A stretch of DNA of 7,928 nucleotides from Persebacter sp051009035. GTDB lineage: Bacteria > Pseudomonadota > Gammaproteobacteria > Tethybacterales > Persebacteraceae. This document shows positions 1 to 6,200 of this stretch, one piece after another. The notes under the pieces are model-generated. The model was not told the DNA's origin. It searched no databases and worked only from the letters and a program-made list of their open reading frames with translations. The position numbers and the translations under genes were made by a program. Position 1 is the first letter of the stretch, and each line of letters begins with the position of its first letter. The stretch lies in contig JBPCWY010000194.1 of NCBI GenBank assembly GCA_051009035.1, positions 1-7,928 of the forward strand. Direction: 5' to 3'.

Positions 1-791
1 AATTGCAACAAAACGATTTTCGCCAATTCCAGCGGCGCGCGGTAAAACGCAAATGCGCCCCGTTTGCGGGCGGCGGCAAAATCGGCGCGTTTAACCGGCG
101 CAACCGAAACGCCTTGCAACGCCGCGCGGCTTGCGCGAATCCATTGCCGCATAATTGCATTATTTTCTTCGCCAATACGGGACGATGAAACAAAACGCGC
201 CGCCCGCTCCAAAGCGGCGCGCAAAATACGGTTTTCCAAAATATCATCGGATACCGATTGATATTCGCAAAAAACGCGGTCGGGACGGCAACGGGTTATA
301 TTTTGCCGCAAGTTTTCATTAATTAAAATCTTGCCTTTAACCTTGCCGGTAAAATTTTCCCGCGCGCGCAAAAAATGCCGCCGCAAATGGCGACGGCAAA
401 GTTCGTTCAATTCCCGCAAATAAGCCGCCGCCGCCAATTCCAAAAAATCGGGAGATTTCGGAACGGGTATTAATTCTTCATCCGCCCAAAAACGCAAACA
501 TTTCCCCAAACGCCCGCCAATAACCGGATGCGCCGCGCACTCCGCAAACATCCGAATATAATCCATCCCCGAAAATTTAGAATCAACCCGCAAAACAGCG
601 CGACTTTCCCCCCCGCCAATCCAAACTAGCCCGATAAAATTGCCGGGCGCATAACTCCCGCGCTTTTCGTAAAGCCCAAGCGTTTCCGGTTTTGTATGTT
701 TTGTATTTTGCGCGGACAGCCAGCCGCCGTATTTCCCGCGGAAATCTTCCGGAGATTTAATAGCGCCGTGTTCGGTAGCGGAAATAGTCAT
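1..791 (-). CDS. mcrC: McrC-like component of a McrBC restriction system (partial, 3' end off the window)
   Basis: The reading frame starts with ATG at 791 and stays open to the left edge, giving 263 residues without a stop. In known McrBC systems McrC joins the McrB GTPase ring, stimulates its GTP hydrolysis and carries the PD-(D/E)xK nuclease that cuts modified DNA. Seen here are KGKILINENLRQN (about residues 152-164), FCEYQSVSDDILENRILRAA (174-193) and FYRAPLELAKIVLL (249-262). These match the conserved middle of McrC, where a tyrosine/serine stretch is followed by an asparagine-rich helix. The nuclease domain would come next and lies outside the window, so catalytic integrity cannot be judged. 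The start overlaps the mcrB stop by 4 bases (ATGA), which implies translational coupling. A GGAG lies about 10 bases upstream. E. coli McrC has roughly 350 residues, so about a quarter is missing. Family assignment is by motif recognition; the identity is strengthened by the adjacent mcrB. Confidence 0.85.
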   Translation of the reverse strand, partial: MTISATEHGAIKSPEDFRGKYGGWLSAQNTKHTKPETLGLYEKRGSYAPGNFIGLVWIGGGESRAVLRVDSKFSGMDYIRMFAECAAHPVIGGRLGKCLRFWADEELIPVPKSPDFLELAAAAYLRELNELCRRHLRRHFLRARENFTGKVKGKILINENLRQNITRCRPDRVFCEYQSVSDDILENRILRAALERAARFVSSSRIGEENNAIMRQWIRASRAALQGVSVAPVKRADFAAARKRGAFAFYRAPLELAKIVLLQ

Positions 792-2821
792 TCTTCGGAA
801 TCTCCGCCGTTAAGATTAAACGCCGCGCATAAATTATTAAAAACATTTTTTCTAATGTTTTCGGTCCGTGCTAATTGCGTGATGCCCGACAATTTAACCG
901 GCTTGGCAAGCGGCGAAGGCGGCAACCATTCTACGCCTACCGCATAATCCGGTTCATCTCCGTCCCGCTCAAATGCCCGGGAATATTTTTGGCGATATTT
1001 TTCACCGCCGTCTAATATGCATTCAGCAAGCAACTCGCCATGCGGCGTCCGAAATTTACTCATCTCAACCGCCTCGCTAACTACTTTTCCGTAAGCAACG
1101 CACCCGCGCCGCTCTTGCGGAGTTTCCTCTGCGCAATTGGCAAAAACAATATCGTTTTTGCCGAGTTTTTCCATTTGCGTTTTATATGCCTTGCTGCCTC
1201 CCGCCGCAACAAAACCGTAACGCAAACACGATTCCCAACTCCGACTTCTACCTTCGCCAACATTAACAATATGGCATTGCCCGATAACATAACCATACTC
1301 CGCCATTTTTGCCTTAAGTTGTTCCCTACTACCGCTTTTAACAGCCGCGCCCCATCTTTGACTCAAAAGAATCTCTTCCCCGCTTTGCAAGATTATTGTT
1401 TTGCGTCCGTAAACATTGACGGTGTCCCCGACCTCGCTTTTTAACGCAATAACCTTGTTAGAATTGGACAAATCTATGGAAGAAAAAACGGCGGACAACG
1501 CCGCGTAATCCATGGACGGATTCCGCTTAATAAAATCGGCAACGATTTCTTTCGCCAATTTATAAGCGTTAGCAAAATTTCTCCGCCCGTCTTTTTCCCA
1601 GTAAAAATATAGTTTCCCCGTTTTTTCGTCCGCCGATGAATCGCCGCCTTGCGACTCACCGGCCAGCAACTTTTTTGCCTGTTCTTCAATCTCGCGAATA
1701 ATATCTTCCGCGCTTTGTTGCAAAACGCCGTCCTTGACATATTCCCGCAAAATGGGAATAACTTGGTAAATTATTTTGTTGGCAAGATTTGCGCCCTCCG
1801 CCATAAAATAACTATGACCGATGCGCACATCAGCGGCGTCAAAATCCGCCGAGATATGCTCTTCACCAAAAATAGCGTTCACGCGGCGGAAAAAATCTTG
1901 CGCCGTTGCATTTTTAACTATGCCTTCATTCGGCGGACATTCTACAAAGGCAAACCGCCGCCGGACGGCGTAATCAATTTGCCCGATAGTGCGGTCGGCT
2001 GTATTCATCGTGCCGATGATAAACAGATTTTTGGGAATAGTAATATCGCCCAAATACGGCGTTTTCACCGCTTCGCCGCGGTATTCCAAAGCGTATATTA
2101 ACTCGCCCAAAACCGCCGATACATTCGCGCGATTAATCTCGTCAATGATTAACGCGTAATTGTTTTTAAAATCCTTTTGGGCGCGCTCGCACATCTCGCC
2201 AAAAGTGCGGTTTTCCGTTTTATAGGAAACATTGCCGTCTTGCGTATAAACTTTCACGCCGCGCACAAAATCTTCGTAATTATAAGACGGATGAAACTGC
2301 ACAATATCGCAGAGTCCGTCTTTTTGCAATTCCGAAAAAGGCGCGTCAAGCAACCCCGCCACTATTTCTTTGGCGGTATAAGTTTTACCCGTCCCCGGAG
2401 GTCCGTATAAAACAATTTGATTAAATTGCCGAAGCAATTGTATATTTTGTTTCGTTGTTTTATCCGTCATTATTTCCTCGCTTTCGGAAGATTGGGATTC
2501 TGCCATAAATGTCCTTAAATCATCAATAGATTTAATCGGATTAGCCGCGCCCTGCGGCCAGTTGTATGAACGACCGATATATTTGCTTCTAATATCTGAC
2601 GCCTCTTTTCCGGAGAATTCCCATCTATCTTCGGAGACGAAAGACCATTCATCAATACGATAAACCTCGCGAATACTGCCCTTGGCATAAATTAGGGCAT
2701 ACTTCACCCCTTGACGGCGATGCTCGGAAATCCTCCAAGCACCGCGCGCCCCTTTATACAGCTCCTCGCGGGACATGCCCTCTCTAAAGCTTTTTTTAAT
2801 ATTGATTAAAATGGCTTTCAT
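788..2821 (-). CDS. mcrB: McrB-like GTP-dependent restriction motor with extra N- and C-terminal modules
   Basis: This 677-residue protein is the AAA+ GTPase of a modification-dependent restriction system; in the family it recognises methylated DNA, translocates on it and activates McrC. The motor shows Walker A GPPGTGKT (140-147), QFHPSYNYEDFVRG (175-188), Walker B ALIIDEINRAN (223-233), the McrB signature MNTADRT (272-278), an RRR cluster (287-289) and IGHSYF (334-339). Residues 1-105 form a separate domain (WRIS, YALIYAKGSIREVY, RWEFSGKEA, KYIGRS, ANPIK) resembling small reader-like modules; a Ser/Glu-rich linker (107-119) follows. After the motor come a module at about 402-512 (LYFYW; SQRWG; YGYVI) and a PUA/EVE-like segment at about 526-635 (SWESCLRYGFVAAGG; GCVAYGKV). 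E. coli McrB has about 460 residues, so the C-terminal extension is large. The start is ATG at 2821, without a Shine-Dalgarno; two internal starts have good ones. The recognised base modification is unknown. Confidence 0.92.
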   Translation of the reverse strand: MKAILINIKKSFREGMSREELYKGARGAWRISEHRRQGVKYALIYAKGSIREVYRIDEWSFVSEDRWEFSGKEASDIRSKYIGRSYNWPQGAANPIKSIDDLRTFMAESQSSESEEIMTDKTTKQNIQLLRQFNQIVLYGPPGTGKTYTAKEIVAGLLDAPFSELQKDGLCDIVQFHPSYNYEDFVRGVKVYTQDGNVSYKTENRTFGEMCERAQKDFKNNYALIIDEINRANVSAVLGELIYALEYRGEAVKTPYLGDITIPKNLFIIGTMNTADRTIGQIDYAVRRRFAFVECPPNEGIVKNATAQDFFRRVNAIFGEEHISADFDAADVRIGHSYFMAEGANLANKIIYQVIPILREYVKDGVLQQSAEDIIREIEEQAKKLLAGESQGGDSSADEKTGKLYFYWEKDGRRNFANAYKLAKEIVADFIKRNPSMDYAALSAVFSSIDLSNSNKVIALKSEVGDTVNVYGRKTIILQSGEEILLSQRWGAAVKSGSREQLKAKMAEYGYVIGQCHIVNVGEGRSRSWESCLRYGFVAAGGSKAYKTQMEKLGKNDIVFANCAEETPQERRGCVAYGKVVSEAVEMSKFRTPHGELLAECILDGGEKYRQKYSRAFERDGDEPDYAVGVEWLPPSPLAKPVKLSGITQLARTENIRKNVFNNLCAAFNLNGGDSEE
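2468..2516 (-). promoter_or_regulatory. Two internal ribosome binding sites and start codons within mcrB
   Basis: In the linker just before the AAA+ motor, codon Met106 (ATG at 2506-2504) is preceded by AAGGA (2516-2512) at a spacing of 5 bases. Codon Met118 (ATG at 2470-2468) is preceded by GAGG (2479-2476), also at a spacing of 5. Both are in frame with mcrB. They would give proteins of 572 and 560 residues lacking the N-terminal reader-like domain but keeping the whole motor and C-terminal modules. E. coli mcrB is known to produce a short form from an internal start that modulates restriction. Here the sites are seen and the function is inferred. Confidence 0.55.
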
Positions 2822-2834
2822 TTTTCGGTTTTTA

Positions 2835-2862
2835 ATATTACCACACTTTCCGCCGGAGTCAA
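2835..2862 (-). promoter_or_regulatory. Extended -10 promoter upstream of mcrB
   Basis: On the minus strand TTGACT (2862-2857, 5 of 6 to the -35 consensus) is followed by a 16-base spacer and TAATAT (2840-2835, 4 of 6 to -10). TGG sits directly before the -10, giving a TGn extended element. Transcription would start near 2828, leaving only about 7 bases before the mcrB ATG at 2821, so the message would be nearly leaderless. This fits the lack of a Shine-Dalgarno there. The potA stop lies only 52 bases upstream of mcrB with no visible terminator, so read-through from the pot operon is also possible. Confidence 0.6.
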
Positions 2863-2873
2863 CGCCCCGCCCG

Positions 2874-3941
2874 TTATTCCGCCAGCGTTATCATGTCTTT
2901 GGCGGACCAGGAGACGGATACTTTTTCGCCGGTTTGGGGGACGGCGGCGTTGCGGTTTTCGTTTTGCATTACCGCCGTTAATGGCGCGCCGTTTTCGGTT
3001 TTGAGCGACAATATTGTTTCGCCGCCGTAGTATGAAACGCCGTCTACCGCCGCGCGAAAATTGTTTTCCGCCGGTGTTTGCGGCGCGGCGTTTTCGGGGC
3101 GGACGGCGATATATGCCGGGCGGACGGCGACATATTTTGTTTGCGGGTTGTCTTCGCAGGCGCGCACTTCGCCCAAACCTTCCGCGCGGTATGCGCCGCC
3201 CTGCAACGGATGCGCCGGTAAAATATTCATGCGCCCGATAAAATCGGCGACAAAACGCGTCTTCGGCGATTCGTATAAATTGCGCGGCGCGTCCGTTTGT
3301 TTTATTTTGCCGTTCTCCATTACCGCGATTCTTTCCGCCATGGACAACGCTTCGTCCTGGTCGTGCGTTACGACGACAAAAGTTATTCCCACGGCGTGCT
3401 GCAATTTTACCAATTCGCCCTGCATCGCTTCGCGCAATTTTGCGTCCAACGCCGACAACGGCTCGTCCAGCAACAATACGCGCGGGCGTTTGACAAGCGC
3501 GCGGGCGAGCGCAACGCGCTGGCGTTGTCCGCCGGAAAGCTGGCGCGAAAACCTTTCGGCAAACGGTTCCAAACGCACGAGCGCGAGCGCTTCTTCCGTC
3601 CGCCGTTTAATTTCGTCCGGCGGCGCGCCGTCCATTTTTAATCCGTAAGCGATATTGTCGCGGACATTCATGTGCGGAAAAACCGCGTAGGATTGGAATA
3701 CCATGTTGAGCGGTCTTTTGTTCGGCGGCAGCGCGGTCATGTCGCGCCCTTCCATAATAATTTCGCCCGCGGTCGGGTTTTCAAAACCGCCCAGCATGCG
3801 CAGCAATGTCGTTTTGCCGCAGCCGGACGGGCCAAGCAGCGCCAAAAATTCTTTGTCGTAAATATCCAGCGATACATCGTCGACCGCCGCCGCCGCGCCG
3901 AATTTTTTTGCCGCATTTTTGATTTGGATGAGGGGGGGCAT
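2874..3941 (-). CDS. potA: Polyamine ABC importer ATPase (PotA type)
   Basis: This is the cytoplasmic ATP-hydrolysing subunit that powers spermidine/putrescine uptake through the PotB-PotC channel. The 355 residues contain every ABC hallmark: Walker A GPSGCGKTT (37-45), Q-loop VFQSYAVFPHMNV (81-93, Gln83), signature LSGGQ (135-139), Walker B VLLLDE (155-160) and H-loop His193 in VTHDQDEALSMAERI. FIGRMNIL (234-241) and the C-terminal TOBE-like domain (about 265-355) are typical of the PotA/PotG group. The start is ATG at 3941, with AAAGGA six bases upstream and only 3 bases after the potC stop. Oddities are a 7-residue tandem duplication in the TOBE domain (residues 270-283) and a run of seven C in the coding strand right after the ATG. 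Substrate preference (spermidine, putrescine or another amine) cannot be told from the ATPase; the neighbouring PotD-like protein supports polyamines. Confidence 0.95.
   Translation of the reverse strand: MPPLIQIKNAAKKFGAAAAVDDVSLDIYDKEFLALLGPSGCGKTTLLRMLGGFENPTAGEIIMEGRDMTALPPNKRPLNMVFQSYAVFPHMNVRDNIAYGLKMDGAPPDEIKRRTEEALALVRLEPFAERFSRQLSGGQRQRVALARALVKRPRVLLLDEPLSALDAKLREAMQGELVKLQHAVGITFVVVTHDQDEALSMAERIAVMENGKIKQTDAPRNLYESPKTRFVADFIGRMNILPAHPLQGGAYRAEGLGEVRACEDNPQTKYVAVRPAYIAVRPENAAPQTPAENNFRAAVDGVSYYGGETILSLKTENGAPLTAVMQNENRNAAVPQTGEKVSVSWSAKDMITLAE
3093..3134 (-). repeat. 21-bp tandem duplication inside potA
   Basis: Two adjacent 21-base units (3134-3114 and 3113-3093 on the minus strand) agree at 18 of 21 positions. 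They encode YVAVRPA and YIAVRPE, residues 270-276 and 277-283 of the ATPase. The repeat keeps the reading frame and lies at the entry of the TOBE domain, where other PotA-type proteins normally carry a single VRPE-like strand. It reads as an in-frame duplication, though its effect on the protein is unknown. Confidence 0.75.
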
Positions 3942-3944
3942 CGT

Positions 3945-4760
3945 TTATCCTTTCTTAATATTTTGGAAGCGCATCGCCAGCGCGGCGGCGGCGATGGTAA
4001 TCAGAATCAGCACGGCGGACGCCGCATTGACTTCCGGCGTTACCGAAAAACGAACCATGGAATTAATTTTGACCGGCAAGGTAATGCTGTTCGGGCCGGC
4101 GGTGAAATAAGTAATGACAAAATCGTCCAGCGATAAAGTGAACGCGATGAGCGCGCCGGCGATGATGGACGGGCGGATTTGCGGCAGTAAAATATCGCGC
4201 ATCGCGCGCCATTCGCTCGCGCCCAAATCCATCGCCGCTTTTTCCAAATCGCGGTTGACCGAAGCGAGGCGTCCGCGGATAATCACCGCGACAAACGGAA
4301 ATGTGAATGTGATGTGGGCGAGCATGATGTTTCCCAAACTCAACGGCCAGGGCAAACCGCGCGGCCACCACTGGTTAAAAAATACGAGCATGGCGACGCC
4401 CATGCATATTTCCGGAATCACAATCGGCAACGCCAACAATCCGCCCGCCGCACCGCGGAACGGAAAACGAAAACGCCATAATACGACCGCCGCCGCCGCC
4501 CCCAAAATAACGCTGGCGAACATATTAACCACCGCGATGGAAAGCGAATTGGCGAACGCTTCTATTAATGATTCGTTCTCCCACGCTTTGGCGTAGTATT
4601 TAAAAGTAAAACCGCGCCAGACGATGTTGCGCCGCGAATCGTTAAAACTAAACGCGACCAGGGCGATAATCGGCGCGTAGAGGACGAGAAAAAACGCCGC
4701 CAAAAACGCGCGCATCCACCAGCGTCCGGCGTAGTCCAGCAATGCCGGACGCTTATTCAT
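3945..4760 (-). CDS. potC: Polyamine ABC importer permease (PotC type)
   Basis: This is the second inner-membrane permease of the polyamine importer and pairs with PotB. From the ATG at 4760 the protein has 271 residues, close to E. coli PotC (264). A hydrophobic first helix (about 17-38) is followed by the conserved FSFNDSRR and further segments near 70-96, 105-127, 143-163, 196-218 and 246-263. The coupling-helix (EAA) motif EKAAMDLGASEWRAMRDILLP (173-193) contacts the ATPase, and LSLDDFVITYFTAGP (209-223) is characteristic of PotC/PotI. The frame could be extended to a TTG at 4787, but ATG at 4760 gives the normal length. It overlaps the potB stop by 8 bases (ATGAATAA), as expected for coupled translation; the Shine-Dalgarno is only a weak G-rich stretch. 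potA follows after 3 bases. PotI of the putrescine system is a close relative, so the paralogue name is less certain than the role. Confidence 0.92.
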   Translation of the reverse strand: MNKRPALLDYAGRWWMRAFLAAFFLVLYAPIIALVAFSFNDSRRNIVWRGFTFKYYAKAWENESLIEAFANSLSIAVVNMFASVILGAAAAVVLWRFRFPFRGAAGGLLALPIVIPEICMGVAMLVFFNQWWPRGLPWPLSLGNIMLAHITFTFPFVAVIIRGRLASVNRDLEKAAMDLGASEWRAMRDILLPQIRPSIIAGALIAFTLSLDDFVITYFTAGPNSITLPVKINSMVRFSVTPEVNAASAVLILITIAAAALAMRFQNIKKG

Positions 4761-5667
4761 TTTCGCCCGCCGCCGGTTTTGCGGCAAACGCCTGCCGCAA
4801 TAATATCGCGCCGAAAGTAAGATACATCAGCAAAAAAGAAAGCGCCGCGCCGAACGGCCAGTTGTTTGCGCCCAAAAATTGCCGCTCTATGACATTGCCG
4901 ATAAGCTGGCTGTCCGCCCCGCCCAGCATGTCGGCGATAAAAAACGCGCCCAACGCCGGCACAAAAACAATCATCACGCCGGAGACGACTCCGGGCATCG
5001 TCAACGGCAGCAATACTTTCCAAAAAGTGCGCCAATGTCCCGCGCCCAAATCCATGGACGCTTCCAAATATGATTTGTCAAAACGCTCCATCGCCGCGTA
5101 TAACGGCAAAATCATAAACGGCAAAAATACATAACCGATGCCGAGCGCCACGGCGGCGTTGGTGTAAAGCAATTCCAGCGGCGCGTATTCGCCCAAACCG
5201 GACGCGCCGAAAAACCGCAAAACGCTGTCGCCCGCATCCCAAAACCATTCCAAAGTAAAATTGAGAAATCCGCGCGTCCGAAAAACCGCAATCAACGCGT
5301 AAGTGCGGACAATAATGTTAATCCAAAACGGCAGGGTAATCGCCAGCAGCAGCGGCGTTTTGATTCGCTGCGGCGCAAACGCAACGGCGAGCGCCACCGG
5401 ATAACCGACGAGCAAACAGGCGGCGGTTGCGGCGGCGGCGACTACCAGCGATTTGGCGAAAATGCCGAGGTAAATCGGCTCGGCGGCGCGCCAATAATTC
5501 GCCCCCGTCCAAGTGAGGTCGTGTCCGATGATGCCGCTTTTGTCGGAAAACGAAAGCCCGAAAATAAACCCCAGCGGAACGACAAAAAACGCCAGCAGCC
5601 ACAGCGCGCCGGGCAACCCCAACGCCGCAAAAACGCCCGGATTCGTCTTCCAGTGTTCGGTTTGCAT
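4753..5667 (-). CDS. potB: Polyamine ABC importer permease (PotB type)
   Basis: This inner-membrane permease is the partner of PotC in the polyamine transport channel. It has 304 residues, slightly longer than E. coli PotB. Hydrophobic segments lie at about 14-40, 71-98, 104-129, 168-192, 225-246 and 272-295, the usual six-helix layout. The EAA coupling motif EASMDLGAGHWRTFWKVLLP (202-221) is intact, and LPFWINIIVRTYALIAVF (112-129) and GAFFIADMLGG (240-250) are typical of the family. The ATG at 5667 is preceded by GAGGAG four bases upstream, a strong ribosome binding site. This is the first gene of a tight potB-potC-potA unit. The binding-protein gene potD is about 550 bases upstream in the same orientation, but a terminator, a small gene and a palindromic element lie between. 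PotH is an alternative name if the substrate is putrescine. Confidence 0.92.
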   Translation of the reverse strand: MQTEHWKTNPGVFAALGLPGALWLLAFFVVPLGFIFGLSFSDKSGIIGHDLTWTGANYWRAAEPIYLGIFAKSLVVAAAATAACLLVGYPVALAVAFAPQRIKTPLLLAITLPFWINIIVRTYALIAVFRTRGFLNFTLEWFWDAGDSVLRFFGASGLGEYAPLELLYTNAAVALGIGYVFLPFMILPLYAAMERFDKSYLEASMDLGAGHWRTFWKVLLPLTMPGVVSGVMIVFVPALGAFFIADMLGGADSQLIGNVIERQFLGANNWPFGAALSFLLMYLTFGAILLRQAFAAKPAAGENE

Positions 5668-5681
5668 CGCGCTCCTCTTCC

Positions 5682-5698
5682 CCGCCGATTTGCGGCGG
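5682..5698 (-). promoter_or_regulatory. Leader hairpin just upstream of the potB ribosome binding site
   Basis: CCGCCG and CGGCGG form a perfect 6-bp GC stem around a 5-base loop, ending about 5 bases before the GAGGAG of potB. If transcription begins at the weak promoter proposed near 5706-5733, this hairpin fills most of the leader. It could modulate translation, but GCC/GGC triplets are common throughout this region, so it may be chance. Confidence 0.35.
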
Positions 5699-5705
5699 CA
5701 AGGGC

Positions 5706-5733
5706 ATTTTACCGCATTACGGCGGCTTTGGAA
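5706..5733 (-). promoter_or_regulatory. Possible potB promoter (weak)
   Basis: TAAAAT (5711-5706, 5 of 6 to the -10 consensus) has only a poor -35 (TTCCAA, 5733-5728, 3 of 6) 16 bases upstream. A promoter is expected somewhere here, because a terminator separates potB from potD. This is the best candidate I can see. Confidence 0.3.
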
Positions 5734-5808
5734 TTAATCGCGGGAATGGCGGGGCGTTTTTTTTATGGGAAGTGAAAAACCGAAATGCCGCCGCTTGCCT
5801 CCCGCTTG
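5734..5808. other. Intergenic stretch without a recognisable gene
   Basis: Between the possible potB promoter and the palindromic element I find no gene. It holds a run of eight T (plus strand, about 5757-5764) and two 9-base direct repeats, CCGCTTGCC at 5791-5799 and 5802-5810, the second running into the palindromic element. Open frames crossing this stretch on either strand continue into the inverted repeat and have no plausible domain. Confidence 0.5.
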
Positions 5809-5928
5809 CCAATCCTGCGAAAGCAGGATTCATGCGTCTTTTTAACCCGGGCGGCAGCCGCCGACTCCGCCGGATTTTGCCTTGCGGCAAAATACAAAGA
5901 CACATGAATCCTGCTTTCGCAGGATTGG
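5809..5928. repeat. 120-bp palindromic element with 33-bp inverted arms
   Basis: The left arm (5809-5841) and right arm (5896-5928) are inverted copies matching at 32 of 33 positions; the single difference is C versus T at the 27th base. Each arm contains its own perfect 8-bp hairpin, AATCCTGC/GCAGGATT, around GAAA (5811-5830) or TTTC (5907-5926). The 54-base centre adds two more: GGCGGC-A-GCCGCC (5850-5862) and ATTTTGCC-TTGC-GGCAAAAT (5874-5893). The element therefore folds at several levels. This is the architecture of REP/BIME-type palindromes or a small non-autonomous mobile element. No transposase and no clear target-site duplication are visible. It lies between potB and the upstream genes and could also act as a terminator or RNA-stability element. 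Only one copy occurs in the window. Confidence 0.85.
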
Positions 5929-5941
5929 GAAATATTTTTTC

Positions 5942-5967
5942 TTGCGCCGGATTTTATTTCGGCGCAA
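5942..5967. repeat. Stem-loop downstream of the small membrane-protein gene
   Basis: TTGCGCCG (5942-5949) and CGGCGCAA (5960-5967) form an 8-bp stem with a 10-base loop. The stem sits 5 bases beyond the stop of the 62-residue gene. On the minus strand the stem is followed by an A-rich run rather than T, so it is not a classical intrinsic terminator for that gene. Flanking T and A runs could lengthen the stem. Confidence 0.5.
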
Positions 5968-5972
5968 AAAAT

Positions 5973-6161
5973 TTAAGTAAATTTAATAGCAACTTGCCAG
6001 ATTACGCCAATAATAATTACGCCTAAAACAAGCAGCGCAAATTTTCTTAATCCCGTAAAGAACAAGATTTCGTGCAATCCGCGCCCTTCCGCGCCGAAGC
6101 GCCGCTCAAGCAGCCCTTCTATTTCTTTCGCATATTTAACGACGGCGTCAATTTGTCCCAT
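5973..6161 (-). CDS. Small membrane-anchored protein of unknown function
   Basis: This 62-residue protein has a charged amphipathic N-terminal half, YAKEIEGLLERRFGAEGRGL (10-29), and one clear hydrophobic helix, FALLVLGVIIIGVIWQVAI (41-59), with a short tail. The FGAEGRGLHE pattern resembles the start of a widespread bacterial family in which GLHEK is followed by a longer helical domain with an LRxIAxIRN-like stretch. Here the remainder appears replaced by a membrane anchor after GLRKFA, so it may be a shortened derivative. The start is ATG at 6161, with no convincing Shine-Dalgarno. The gene begins only 10 bases past the potD terminator and I see no strong promoter for it. Non-random residue pattern, a clean helix and same-strand placement argue for a real gene; the family link is from memory and tentative. 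Function cannot be assigned. Confidence 0.6.
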   Translation of the reverse strand: MGQIDAVVKYAKEIEGLLERRFGAEGRGLHEILFFTGLRKFALLVLGVIIIGVIWQVAIKFT

Positions 6162-6170
6162 GGCATTAAA

Positions 6171-6200
6171 ACAAAAAGCGCGGACATCCGCGCCTTTTGT
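6171..6200 (-). terminator. Rho-independent terminator after potD
   Basis: GCGCGG (6178-6183) pairs with CCGCGC (6188-6193), leaving a 4-base loop that could close by one more A-T pair. Outside an A-C mismatch, ACAAAA (6171-6176) pairs with TTTTGT (6195-6200). On the minus strand the stem is followed by TTTTTGTTTT, and it lies 17 bases beyond the potD stop. The symmetrical A/T flanks mean it could also terminate plus-strand transcripts. Confidence 0.85.

Noticed and set aside
696..947. Plus-strand open frame at the mcrB-mcrC junction
   Set aside because: It is antisense to the overlapping mcrB and mcrC genes, has no recognisable domain and is explained as a shadow of the real frames.
2203..2211. 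AAGTGCGGT, identical to the Pasteurellaceae DNA-uptake core
   Set aside because: Only one exact copy occurs in the window, inside the mcrB coding sequence; other hits have a mismatch. One 9-mer in 8 kb is not evidence of an uptake-signal genome.
4761..4787. Upstream TTG start for potC
   Set aside because: It would add nine residues with no family support and enlarge the overlap with potB to 35 bases. The ATG at 4760 gives the usual length and the compact overlap common in operons.
5772..6026. Plus-strand open frame of 84 codons crossing the palindromic element
   Set aside because: Most of it is a translation of the inverted repeat, giving the mirrored PAKAGFM and NPAFAGL strings typical of palindromic repeats read as protein. 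No ribosome binding site or domain is seen.
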